Source of the DNA: an uncultured bacterium
GTDB lineage: Bacteria > Verrucomicrobiota > Kiritimatiellia > RFP12 > UBA1067
Direction: 5' to 3'
Length of the DNA stretch: 6,384 nt
NCBI GenBank assembly: GCA_946401765.1
Contig: CAMIVJ010000166.1
Coordinates: forward strand, 1-6,384
Shown here: piece by piece, positions 1 to 6,327 of the stretch
How positions within the stretch are numbered: the stretch's first letter is position 1
Layout of the letters: the number at the start of each line of letters is the position of its first letter
Made by a program: the position numbers and the translations under genes
Notes under the pieces: generated by a model
What the model saw: only the letters and a program-made list of their open reading frames with translations
What the model was told of the DNA's origin: nothing
Database searches by the model: none

Positions 1-73
1 CCTGCCGCCGCAGGCGGTCGATGTCAACCTGCGCGAAGCCGAGATTGTCTGTCGATGACTGCAAGTGCGGCAT
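1..73 (-). CDS. Partial CDS, candidate LarB-like protein (N-terminus only, runs off the left edge)
   Basis: An open frame starts at ATG 71-73 and runs out of the window after 24 complete codons. It contains the stretch NLGFAQVDIDRLRRQ. From memory of the family, LarB (the AIR-carboxylase-related enzyme that carboxylates and hydrolyses nicotinic acid adenine dinucleotide in nickel-pincer cofactor synthesis) carries a similar N-terminal 'LGFA-x-x-D-x-x-R-x-x-R-x-G-F-P-E-V' segment. The match is to that segment only; the catalytic domain would lie outside the window. Known LarB proteins usually have some 25 more residues before this motif, so the N-terminus would be short. The frame is open upstream only to a TAA at 128-130, through serine-rich codons unlike a LarB leader. 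It overlaps the 3' end of the small membrane gene by 50 nt, and no good Shine-Dalgarno is visible. The gene is plausible, not proven. Confidence 0.4.
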   Translation of the reverse strand, partial: MPHLQSSTDNLGFAQVDIDRLRRQ

Positions 74-311
74 AGACGAGTAGCCCGGCGCCGAGGATGA
101 TGAAGCCAAGGATCGTGTCTTCACGGCTTATGTCGAAGAGCGGCTCGCCGCCCATCTTCTCAGCCACGCAGTCAACGGCCCACATGAGCGCCGCGCCCCA
201 GAACATGAGCATGGCGGTGAACGCTGCCTTGCTCGGCTGACCGCGGCGCTTGCCAATGAAGTAGAACGCCGTGAACGCAAGCGCCGCGACGATGGTCATG
301 ATTTCGCACAT
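24..311 (-). CDS. Small three-helix membrane protein of unknown function
   Basis: This is a 95-residue hydrophobic protein whose family I do not recognise. Predicted membrane helices lie at about residues 2-20, 28-50 and 65-86. A basic loop (KRRGQPSK, 21-28) follows helix 1 and an acidic loop (about 51-65) follows helix 2. Under the positive-inside rule the first loop is cytoplasmic. I chose ATG 309-311, which begins 2 nt after the upstream stop and has AGGG about 9 nt before it. A GTG at 315-317, overlapping the upstream TGA as GTGA, would add two residues but sits too close to that AGGG. Both options imply translational coupling to the 118-residue membrane protein upstream, so the two probably act together. 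The 3' end overlaps the candidate LarB-like frame by 50 nt, which leaves some doubt about one of the two. Confidence 0.7.
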   Translation of the reverse strand: MCEIMTIVAALAFTAFYFIGKRRGQPSKAAFTAMLMFWGAALMWAVDCVAEKMGGEPLFDISREDTILGFIILGAGLLVYAALAVIDRQSRLRAG

Positions 312-313
312 TG

Positions 314-670
314 TCACAATCCCTGCGGAGCCATTCGCTTCGCGTCAGCCTTCTCCAGCATGTTCGACACCACGACCATGCCAATCCATACGACGCCGAG
401 CAGCACGGCCATCGCCACGCCACGCGTGGCCATCTCGTGCAGCATGTCGGCCGTCTCGCCGTTCTTCACAGCCGTGAGGAAAGGAGGCGTGAAGATGATC
501 TCGCCATGGTACACGTGCTCGATCGCAAGCAGGAAGCTGCCGCCGAACATCATCTTGCCGAGCCATCCGATCTTGGCGACGAACGGATTCTTGTGCGACG
601 ATTCGGGAAGCGCCTTCTTCGCGGCGCTCGCCACAACGGCGGTTGCAAGAGGTACTGTAAAACAGGCCAT
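314..670 (-). CDS. Small membrane protein of unknown function, first gene of a coupled pair
   Basis: This is a 118-residue protein. Hydrophobic stretches lie at about residues 3-18, 36-57 and 82-104. The middle one carries EHVYHGE (51-57) and runs into IIFTPPFLTAV, and LHEMATRG (77-84) opens the third. Histidines 52, 55 and 78 with glutamates 51, 57 and 79 are therefore grouped at or near the membrane, which could suit metal or proton handling; this is inference. I recall similar small uncharacterised proteins with the EHV-HGE and LHEMAT motifs in other anaerobes but know no function. The start is well supported: AAGGAG lies 6 nt before ATG 668-670, and a strong promoter lies just upstream. 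The stop overlaps or nearly abuts the start of the next membrane gene, indicating coupled translation. Confidence 0.82.
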   Translation of the reverse strand: MACFTVPLATAVVASAAKKALPESSHKNPFVAKIGWLGKMMFGGSFLLAIEHVYHGEIIFTPPFLTAVKNGETADMLHEMATRGVAMAVLLGVVWIGMVVVSNMLEKADAKRMAPQGL

Positions 671-698
671 GTTATTCTCCTTAATTTTGACTGGGAAT

Positions 699-727
699 AT
701 AATATCAATTTCTACGTCCTAAGTCAA
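699..727 (-). promoter_or_regulatory. Sigma-70-type promoter with extended -10 for the membrane-protein pair
   Basis: Read on the minus strand, the -35 is TTGACT (722-727, five of six consensus bases). A 17-nt spacer follows, then TATTAT (699-704), with TGA directly before it (705-707) giving an extended -10. It lies in an A+T-rich island within GC-rich DNA. The -10 ends 28 nt before ATG 670, so the leader would be about 20 nt. The -35 lies 70 nt beyond the stop of the LptG-like gene. That gap holds no clear terminator, so some read-through is possible. Confidence 0.8.
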
Positions 728-797
728 CGTTCCTCGTAGCGAAATCTGGAATGCGTCATCGAGACCGGCGGCCATTGAATCGCACGAAGCGGACCCT

Positions 798-1895
798 CTA
801 CCGGTGCTTCCAGAAGAGGCGACATCCGATTGCGAAGAAAAGCACGTCTGGAAGGACTGCCGCGATAAAAGGCGGCAGGAGTCCCCATCGCGAAAGCGCC
901 ATGCATAGTATGGTGAGGCCATAGAACGAGAAGAAAAGCAGAAGCGCGCCCACTATGCCCCAGAAGACGCTCTGGCGGCCGGTGGCGATGCCGGCGGGAA
1001 TGGCGAAGAGCGTGATCACGATGCAGGCAAGCGGGGCCATTATCTGCGCCCAGAAGTCGTACACGCGGTCACGCCGCGTCTCGGGAGTGAGAGACGGGTA
1101 CATGGCCAGATAGCGCAGCCGTTCGCGCGTGGAGCAGAATTTCCAGTCGCGGTTCTGCAGAAGGAAGTCAGCCGGACGCTCGTTGAACTGCGGGAACGGG
1201 CGCAGCGAGAGCTTGTCGAGGTCGGGCGTGGGCGAGGCCATCTCCTCGCCACGCTCGTTGTAGTACGATATCTCGGGATGCATGAGGTACCACACTCCGT
1301 CGAGGTATTCGGCGCGCGCGCTCTTGATCGTCATCTGCCGCTCGCCGCTACTGGTGTTCACTATCACCGACACATCCTCTAGGGCCTGCGCGTCTTCGCT
1401 CGCCATGAGGCCCACCCTCCACGTGCGGTTCTGCGCGGCGTTGTGGTACACGAGGTCGTTCGCTTTCTCCATCTCTGAGTCCTTGAACTTCGCCTTCTTG
1501 TACTGCTCGGCCCACTGCCCCACGCGCGGCACGTAGCACTCGTTCACCCAGGCGACGAACACGGCCATGAGCACAGACACGACGAGAAGCGGCTTTACGA
1601 TCGCGAAGAAGCCGATTCCGCTCGCGCGCATCGCGATTAGCTCGGAATGGCGGCAGAAGCTCCACATCGTGTACAGCGTGGCCAGCATCAGGCAGGCAGG
1701 CGCCATCCACTCGAAATACGGAGCGAGGTAGCCGGCGAAATACGTGAACGCCTTGCCCACGCCCGGACGAGCCTCCATCAGGCGGCTGAACGAGCCGAAG
1801 AGCTCGAAGAGCAGATAGATGGAGAGGAATCCCGTGATGCAGTAGAAGAGCGGCACGCAGAATTCGCGGAAGACGTATCGAGAGAGGATCTTCAT
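798..1895 (-). CDS. lptG: LptF/LptG family permease, LptG-like
   Basis: This 365-residue inner-membrane protein is of the YjgP/YjgQ type. In known systems LptF and LptG pair with the ATPase LptB to extract lipopolysaccharide and pass it to LptC and the periplasmic bridge. The sequence shows the family layout: helices at about 12-33, 57-78 and 95-117, a periplasmic domain at about 120-280, then helices at 283-303, 308-332 and 338-359. The segment SELIAMRASGIG (84-95) matches the conserved cytoplasmic coupling helix that contacts LptB. Length fits the family (about 350-370). It looks more like LptG than LptF, but the assignment within the pair is uncertain and no partner is in the window. I placed the start at ATG 1895 because the 154 residues upstream in this frame are an arginine-rich shadow of kduD. 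No Shine-Dalgarno precedes this ATG. The gene starts 23 nt after the kduD stop and is probably cotranscribed with it. Confidence 0.9.
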   Translation of the reverse strand: MKILSRYVFREFCVPLFYCITGFLSIYLLFELFGSFSRLMEARPGVGKAFTYFAGYLAPYFEWMAPACLMLATLYTMWSFCRHSELIAMRASGIGFFAIVKPLLVVSVLMAVFVAWVNECYVPRVGQWAEQYKKAKFKDSEMEKANDLVYHNAAQNRTWRVGLMASEDAQALEDVSVIVNTSSGERQMTIKSARAEYLDGVWYLMHPEISYYNERGEEMASPTPDLDKLSLRPFPQFNERPADFLLQNRDWKFCSTRERLRYLAMYPSLTPETRRDRVYDFWAQIMAPLACIVITLFAIPAGIATGRQSVFWGIVGALLLFFSFYGLTILCMALSRWGLLPPFIAAVLPDVLFFAIGCRLFWKHR

Positions 1896-1912
1896 GGCGG
1901 GAAACGATTTCG

Positions 1913-1927
1913 GCGCGCCTAGCGCGC
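1913..1927 (-). repeat. Inverted repeat (6-bp stem) with the kduD stop codon as its loop
   Basis: On the minus strand the sequence is GCGCGC-TAG-GCGCGC, a perfect six-base inverted repeat whose three-base loop is the kduD stop codon. It ends 17 nt before the ATG of the LptG-like gene, which lacks a Shine-Dalgarno. A ribosome terminating on kduD would melt the stem, so a role in coupling or reinitiation is possible. No U-tract follows, so it is not an intrinsic terminator. In DNA this GC-rich it could be chance. Confidence 0.4.
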
Positions 1928-2611
1928 GAGCCAGCCTCCGTCCACAGGCAGTACGATTCCGTTGACGTATGCGGAGGCCTCTGAGCAGAGGAACACGCAC
2001 GCGCCGGCGATATCCTCGGCGCGCCCCCATCTTCCGGCGGGGATGCGCTCGAGAATCTGGCGGCTGCGCACGGGATCGGCGCGGAGCGCGGCGGTGTTGT
2101 CCGTGGCGATGTACCCCGGGGCGATGGCGTTCACGTTCACGCCCTTCGAGGCCCATTCGTTGGCGAGCGCCTTTGCGAGCTGCCCCACGGCGCCTTTCGA
2201 GGCGGCATAGCCGGGTACCGTGATTCCTCCCTGGAACGTGAGCAGCGATGCGGTGAACACTATCTTGCCCCAGCCGCGCGCCACCATGTCCCTGCCGAAC
2301 TCGCGGGCAAGGATGAACGCGGCGTTGATGTTGACGTTCATCACCTTGTCCCACCACTCGTCGGGATGCTCGGCGGCTGGCTTGCGCAGTATGGTGCCAG
2401 CGTTGTTCACGAGGATGTCGATCTGGTGTTCGCGCTTCACGCGCTCGACGAGGTCGTAGACCGACTTCCTGTCGGAGAGGTCGCAGTCCTTCGAGCCTGT
2501 GCGCACCACCTTTGCGCCGGCCGCCTCGAGGGCGTCGGCCATCGCCTTCCCGATTCCCCTTGTGGCGCCTGTCACGAGCGCCGTTCTTCCGCTGAGGTCG
2601 TATGTGATCAT
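1919..2611 (-). CDS. kduD: 2-dehydro-3-deoxy-D-gluconate 5-dehydrogenase (KduD), short-chain dehydrogenase
   Basis: This 230-residue cytoplasmic SDR oxidoreductase interconverts 2,5-diketo-3-deoxygluconate and 2-keto-3-deoxygluconate with a nicotinamide cofactor, the step after KduI. Visible SDR features are the TGATRGIG cofactor loop (14-21), NNAG (69-72), Asn94, Ser122, and the YAASK signature with Tyr135 and Lys139. Stretches such as LLTFQGGI (123-130), NANEWA-like 'LANEWA', NAIAPGYIATDNT (161-173), RIPAGRWG and the C-terminus VDGGWLAR are close to E. coli KduD. The protein is about 20 residues shorter than usual because strand 2 (VVRTGS) runs almost directly into the CDLSD segment, apparently omitting the intervening helix. 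ATG 2611 was chosen because AGGAG lies just upstream and because family proteins start near here; an upstream in-frame ATG would overlap kduI. It lies 22 nt after kduI, in one operon. Confidence 0.93.
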   Translation of the reverse strand: MITYDLSGRTALVTGATRGIGKAMADALEAAGAKVVRTGSKDCDLSDRKSVYDLVERVKREHQIDILVNNAGTILRKPAAEHPDEWWDKVMNVNINAAFILAREFGRDMVARGWGKIVFTASLLTFQGGITVPGYAASKGAVGQLAKALANEWASKGVNVNAIAPGYIATDNTAALRADPVRSRQILERIPAGRWGRAEDIAGACVFLCSEASAYVNGIVLPVDGGWLAR

Positions 2612-2633
2612 GGCTGCTCCTGTGCGCTCCGGA

Positions 2634-3464
2634 TCATCGCAGATCCGCAATGGCTATGCCGTCCATGTCGTCGAACACCTGGTTTTCGCCGCCCATGGCC
2701 CAGCAGAACGTGTAGGCGCGCGTTCCGACTCCGGCATGTATGGACCACATGGGGCTCACCACCACGTCGTGGTTGTGCATGGCGATGTGGCGCGTCTCGT
2801 CGCCAGGGCCCATGAAGTGGAAAACGGCAGCGTCGGGCGCGATGTCGAAGTACATGTACACCTCTGTTCGCCGCTCGTGGGTGTGCGCGGGCATCGTGTT
2901 CCAGTTGGAGCCTGGCTCGAGCTCGGTGTAGCCCATCACGAGCTGGCAGCTGTCGCAGCGGCCGGGCAGGATGAACTGGTGGATCGTGCGCAGATTGCAG
3001 TCCTCCTTCGTTCCGAGATGGCGGTGGTTCGCGTCCTCGAACCTGATGAGCTTCGTTGGGAACTCGCGGTGCGCGGGATAGCTCACGAGGTAGAACACGG
3101 CGGGCGTCTTGGCGCTTGACGACGAGAACACGACCTTCTTGGAGCCGCGGCCCACGTACAGCACCTCGCGCGGACGCACCGTGAACTTCTTCCCGTCAAC
3201 CGTCACAGCGCCCTCTCCGCCCACGTTGAGCACCCCGAGCTCGCGCCGCTCGCAGAAGTAGTCGCTCGCGATCTCGCGCCCGGCGGGCAGCGACAGCGCG
3301 CGCCCCGCAGGCACGGCGAAGCCCGCCACCGCCCGCTCCACCTCGCAGTACATGAGCTTCACCTTGCCCTTCTCGCAGAGCGAGGTGTTCAGAAACGCAT
3401 CACGCAGCTCCTGCGTGGTCATGCGCTTGTACTCGTTTCTGCCTACCGTGTAGCGTACTTCCAT
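2634..3464 (-). CDS. kduI: 5-dehydro-4-deoxy-D-glucuronate isomerase (KduI)
   Basis: This 276-residue cytoplasmic cupin-fold ketol-isomerase converts 5-keto-4-deoxyuronate, formed from unsaturated uronates released by pectate or glycosaminoglycan lyases, to 2,5-diketo-3-deoxygluconate. Length matches E. coli KduI (278). The metal site is intact: His194 and His196 in MPAHTHERRTE, Glu201, and His243 in SPMWSIHAGVG correspond to the four zinc ligands of the E. coli enzyme with a shift of two. The C-terminus, ENQVFDDMDGIAIADLR, is also typical. The start at ATG 3464 is supported by AAAGGTGAT 5 nt upstream and by the family N-terminus MEVRYTVGRNEY. A longer reading to 3530 would run back through the promoter into the phosphoesterase gene. 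It is first in the operon with kduD, just downstream of its own extended -10 promoter. The later enzymes KdgK and KdgA are not in the window. Confidence 0.96.
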   Translation of the reverse strand: MEVRYTVGRNEYKRMTTQELRDAFLNTSLCEKGKVKLMYCEVERAVAGFAVPAGRALSLPAGREIASDYFCERRELGVLNVGGEGAVTVDGKKFTVRPREVLYVGRGSKKVVFSSSSAKTPAVFYLVSYPAHREFPTKLIRFEDANHRHLGTKEDCNLRTIHQFILPGRCDSCQLVMGYTELEPGSNWNTMPAHTHERRTEVYMYFDIAPDAAVFHFMGPGDETRHIAMHNHDVVVSPMWSIHAGVGTRAYTFCWAMGGENQVFDDMDGIAIADLR

Positions 3465-3497
3465 TCTAATCACCTTTCTTTGAAATGCGTGTGCAAT

Positions 3498-3526
3498 ATT
3501 ATACCAAAGTTCATGCGTCTTAACCA
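3498..3526 (-). promoter_or_regulatory. Extended -10 promoter for kduI-kduD-lptG
   Basis: On the minus strand the -10 is a perfect TATAAT (3498-3503), preceded by TGG (3504-3506), giving an extended -10. A 17-nt spacing places TGGTTA (3521-3526) at -35, only three of six matches, consistent with reliance on the extended -10. The -35 overlaps the stop codon and last codon of the metallophosphoesterase gene. The -10 ends 33 nt before the kduI ATG. No operator or inverted repeat is evident, so any uronate-responsive control is not visible here. Confidence 0.75.
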
Positions 3527-4278
3527 CCACCGCGGCGCGCCACCTCGGCGTTCTCGCGCAGCCAGGGCGCTATGAAGGCGTTCGCCGCCTCCATTCGCCT
3601 GAAGTATCCGTCGAAGTCAAACGGGAGGCGCCGCCATCTAACGACCCTGAGGTGTGTGTCGTAGAGCGCATACACGCTGTGCGGCTCGTTGCGCGGATAC
3701 CCCACGGAGCCGACGTTCGCAATGTAGAGCTTGCCCTTCTCGATCTTCAGCTCGTCGGAGCGCTCGGCCACGATGTGCCCGCCGGCGTCGATGCTGCACC
3801 ACATCGAGGAGTGTGTGTGGCCTACGAAGAGGAGGCGCAGTCCCTTCCTCGCGAGCTCTGCGAACGCCATGCGCGCCTCGCTCTCCCTGAAGATGTAGCC
3901 GAAGTCCATGGGATGCGCCAGCGTGCCATGCGCGGCGACGAACGCGCCCCCCGGAGCGCGATATACGTACTTGCGCTGGCGCAGCCACTCAAGCTCGTCA
4001 TGATCAAGCATCCTCGCGTGGCGCGCCGCCTGCACGCGCGCCTCCGTGCGGAAGTTCCACGTGTCTATCAGGCCCGCCGTCGCTGCGTCGTGGTTGCCCA
4101 TCAGCGTAACGCCGCATACGGCGCGCACCCTCTTCACTGCGCCGTGCGGATCCGGACCGTACCCCACAACGTCGCCAAGGCACAGGCACCTCTCCGCTCC
4201 CTGCTCGCGCGCATCCGCAGCAGCCTTGTCGAAGGCCTGCGGATTCGCGTGTATGTCTGAGAAAATAGCGTACAGCAT
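3520..4278 (-). CDS. Calcineurin-like metallophosphoesterase (YfcE/MJ0936-type)
   Basis: This 252-residue predicted cytoplasmic phosphoesterase has a dinuclear metal centre and an unknown natural substrate. The whole family motif series is present: SDIH (Asp8, His10), GDVVGYGPD (Asp36), GNHD (Asn62, His63), AAHG (His117) and GHTH (His154, His156). The form SDIHAN with GDVVGYGP is typical of small bacterial phosphodiesterase-like members (Metallophos_2 type), some of which act on phosphodiesters, nucleotides or protein phosphates. The substrate cannot be read from sequence. There is no signal peptide or membrane helix. ATG 4278 is 13 nt after the ABC-F stop and has a modest GGGCAGGG purine stretch before it. 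It is thus probably cotranscribed with, and possibly coupled to, the ABC-F gene. Its stop lies under the -35 of the kduI promoter. Confidence 0.9.
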   Translation of the reverse strand: MLYAIFSDIHANPQAFDKAAADAREQGAERCLCLGDVVGYGPDPHGAVKRVRAVCGVTLMGNHDAATAGLIDTWNFRTEARVQAARHARMLDHDELEWLRQRKYVYRAPGGAFVAAHGTLAHPMDFGYIFRESEARMAFAELARKGLRLLFVGHTHSSMWCSIDAGGHIVAERSDELKIEKGKLYIANVGSVGYPRNEPHSVYALYDTHLRVVRWRRLPFDFDGYFRRMEAANAFIAPWLRENAEVARRGGG

Positions 4279-4291
4279 CTTCGCCCTGCCC

Positions 4292-6265
4292 CTACTTCTG
4301 CAGCTCCTCGAGTTCGGTAGCGGCCTTCTCCCAGTCCTCCGTGTAGCGGTCGATCTCGAACTGGAGTGTGCGCACCTTCCTGTTCACCTCGGCGAAGTCT
4401 GTGGTGGGCTTCGGGTTGAAGAGTTCCTCGCTGGCCGCGTCGAGCGAAGCCTGAAGCTCGTCTATCTTCTTCTCGCAACGCTCCACCATGCGCTTTAGCT
4501 CCTTCACCCTCGGCGCCACCTTTGCCCTTTCGGCCGCGCGCTGCTGGCGCAGCTCCTTCGAGGTGAGGCGCGCCGCCTGGCCGTCTTCGCCGGCGGGAGC
4601 CTTCTCGGCGGCCTTCTGCGCAGCAGCTGGCGAATCGCGGCGCTGCCCCTCCTCGCGCGCCGTCTTCTCGCAGTAGTAGTCATAGCCGCCCGGGAACTGG
4701 CGTATTCCCTCGCGCGTTATCTCCAGCACGGAAGTCGCGACCGCACGCACGAACTCGATGTCGTGCGAGACGAGGAGAATCGTCCCCTTGTAGCGCTGCA
4801 GCGCGTCCTGCAAGAGACGCCTTCCGTCGAGGTCCAGGTGCGTCGTGGGCTCGTCCAGGAGCAGAAAGTTGGGTCCCTGCAGAAAGAGCCGAAGAAACGC
4901 GAGGCGAATCTTCTCGCCGCCCGAGAGCACCCCCACCTGCTTCTCCACGTCGTTCTCGTCGAAGCCGAACGCGCCCAGCTGGTTGCGGAAGTTCTTCTCT
5001 CCCGAGATGTTCGTGCCGCCCTGCCATGCGTTCTTGGCCACACGGTACACGGTGAGGTCTGGCGGAATCGTCTCTGCAAGCTCCTGCGAGAGGTAGCCCG
5101 TCACCACGTTGTGGCCGATCACGGCCTTGCCGGCGGTGGGCTGGCGCGCGCCGGCGATTATGCGCATGAGAGTCGATTTGCCGAGGCCGTTGTAGCCGAT
5201 GAGCGCAACCTTGTCGCCGCGCGACACGCTGAAGGTGACGTCGTGCAGCACGTTGCGCACGCCGTCGTAGCTGAAGAACATGTTCTCGCAGCGGAACATC
5301 TCGATTCCGGATGGAGGCGGCTCGGCTAGGCGGATGCGCCCGCTCTGCGTGTAGCGCTTGGGCAGGACGATCCGCGCCTCGTCGATCTTGTCGATGAGCT
5401 TCTGGCGGCTCTGCGCCTGCGCGGCCTTCGTGGCCTGCGCGCGGAAGCGGTCCACGAACCTCTGCAGCTGCTCGCGGTGGTGGTCCTGGTTCTCCTTCGC
5501 CTGCAAGAGGTGCTGGTAGCGCACCTCGCGTTCGTTCATGTACCAGTCGAGATTTCCCTCGTAGCGGGTGCATGTGCCGGCGTCCACCTCCACGATGATG
5601 TCGGTGAGCGTGCCGAGCAGATAGCGGTCGTGCGAGATGAGCATGAGCGTGCCGCGGTACTGGCGCAGGAACTTCTGCAGCCATGCGACTGCCGGGAGGT
5701 CGAGGTAGTTTGACGGCTCGTCCAGAAGCAGAAGGTCGGGATTCGAGGCAAGGACACGGCTCAGCTCGGCGCGCATCCGCCAACCGCCAGAGAAGCTCGC
5801 GAACGGCTTCGAGAAATCCTCCGTCGAGAAGCCAAGGCCGCCCAGCGCCACCTTCACGCGCGTCTCGAGGTCGTACCCGCCGAGATGCTCGAACTCCGTC
5901 TGTACTTCGCCGTACTCCTTGAGGACGGAAGGATTACCTGACGAGAGGCGCTCCTCTAGCGCGGCCATGCGCATCTCAAGCTCGTGGAAGCCGGGTATTC
6001 CGCGCATCGAATACTCGAGCAGGGTCTCGTCGGGGGTGTCCGGCTCGATGTGCTGGCGCGTGGAGCCGATGCGCGGCTTCTCCTCGATGATCAGCTCGCC
6101 ATGGTCTGGCGAGAGCTCGCCGAGGATGATCTTGAAGAGAGTGGACTTGCCGGAGCCGTTTGGCCCCACCACGCCCACTCTTTCGAGCTTGTTCACCCGG
6201 AAGCTCACGTCCGTCAGCACGTCCTGCATGCCGTAGTGTATCGATATGTCCCTGAAATCTAGCAC
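4292..6265 (-). CDS. ABC-F family ATPase (translation-associated, Uup/YdiF/YheS-like)
   Basis: This 657-residue soluble protein has two ABC domains and no membrane helices. ABC-F proteins bind the ribosomal E site and help stalled or antibiotic-bound ribosomes. Domain 1 has Walker A GPNGSGKST (34-42), signature FSGGW (158-162), Walker B LLLLDEP with Glu183, and SHD (211-213). The inter-domain linker (about 240-310) contains RFVDRFRAQATKAAQAQSR, the typical P-site-tRNA-interacting arm. Domain 2 has GYNGLGKST (357-365), LSGGE (447-451), LLLDEPTTHLD (468-478) and SHD (500-502). A charged, alanine-rich segment (535-580) leads to a C-terminal coiled coil (about 580-657) like that of Uup and YdiF. 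All catalytic motifs are intact. The start is GTG 6263-6265, supported by AAAGG about 6 nt upstream and by the usual family N-terminus. Which subgroup it belongs to, and whether it confers antibiotic protection, cannot be decided here. Confidence 0.95.
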   Translation of the reverse strand: MLDFRDISIHYGMQDVLTDVSFRVNKLERVGVVGPNGSGKSTLFKIILGELSPDHGELIIEEKPRIGSTRQHIEPDTPDETLLEYSMRGIPGFHELEMRMAALEERLSSGNPSVLKEYGEVQTEFEHLGGYDLETRVKVALGGLGFSTEDFSKPFASFSGGWRMRAELSRVLASNPDLLLLDEPSNYLDLPAVAWLQKFLRQYRGTLMLISHDRYLLGTLTDIIVEVDAGTCTRYEGNLDWYMNEREVRYQHLLQAKENQDHHREQLQRFVDRFRAQATKAAQAQSRQKLIDKIDEARIVLPKRYTQSGRIRLAEPPPSGIEMFRCENMFFSYDGVRNVLHDVTFSVSRGDKVALIGYNGLGKSTLMRIIAGARQPTAGKAVIGHNVVTGYLSQELAETIPPDLTVYRVAKNAWQGGTNISGEKNFRNQLGAFGFDENDVEKQVGVLSGGEKIRLAFLRLFLQGPNFLLLDEPTTHLDLDGRRLLQDALQRYKGTILLVSHDIEFVRAVATSVLEITREGIRQFPGGYDYYCEKTAREEGQRRDSPAAAQKAAEKAPAGEDGQAARLTSKELRQQRAAERAKVAPRVKELKRMVERCEKKIDELQASLDAASEELFNPKPTTDFAEVNRKVRTLQFEIDRYTEDWEKAATELEELQK

Positions 6266-6298
6266 TTGCCGCCTTTCTTCGACTAAGCAATGGGCGGT

Positions 6299-6327
6299 AG
6301 TATATCAAATTCCGGCATCCGCTTCAA
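6299..6327 (-). promoter_or_regulatory. Extended -10 promoter for the ABC-F / metallophosphoesterase operon
   Basis: On the minus strand the -35 is TTGAAG (6322-6327, four of six matches). An exact 17-nt spacer follows, then TATACT (6299-6304), with TGA directly before it (6305-6307) giving an extended -10. The -10 ends 33 nt before the GTG start of the ABC-F gene. The layout is nearly the same as the other two promoters in the window. No leader peptide or attenuator fits in the short leader. Confidence 0.75.

Noticed and set aside
1..17. GC hairpin CCTGC-CGCC-GCAGG (or CCGCC-GCA-GGCGG) at the left edge, as a possible terminator
   Set aside because: There is no T-tract within the window, and the stem falls inside the candidate LarB-like coding frame.
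698..703. Plus-strand TATAAT as a divergent promoter
   Set aside because: No -35 lies at proper spacing, and no plus-strand gene follows. It arises from overlap with the minus-strand A+T-rich promoter.
719..922. 67-codon minus-strand frame overlapping the end of lptG and the gap after it
   Set aside because: Most of it is a shadow of lptG. The short tail in the gap has no ribosome site and ends inside the -35 region of the next promoter.
1896..2357. A 154-residue N-terminal extension of the LptG-like protein in the same frame
   Set aside because: It is arginine- and histidine-rich, has no family resemblance and lies entirely over kduD and the gap before it. The family N-terminus begins at ATG 1895.
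2499..3119. Long plus-strand open frame opposite kduI and the start of kduD
   Set aside because: It is antisense to two well-recognised genes, has no domain I recognise, and is of the kind expected by chance in GC-rich coding DNA.
4680..5783. 367-codon minus-strand open frame inside the ABC-F gene
   Set aside because: It is a second-frame shadow, extremely rich in Arg, Ala, Pro and His, over a gene with all ABC motifs intact.
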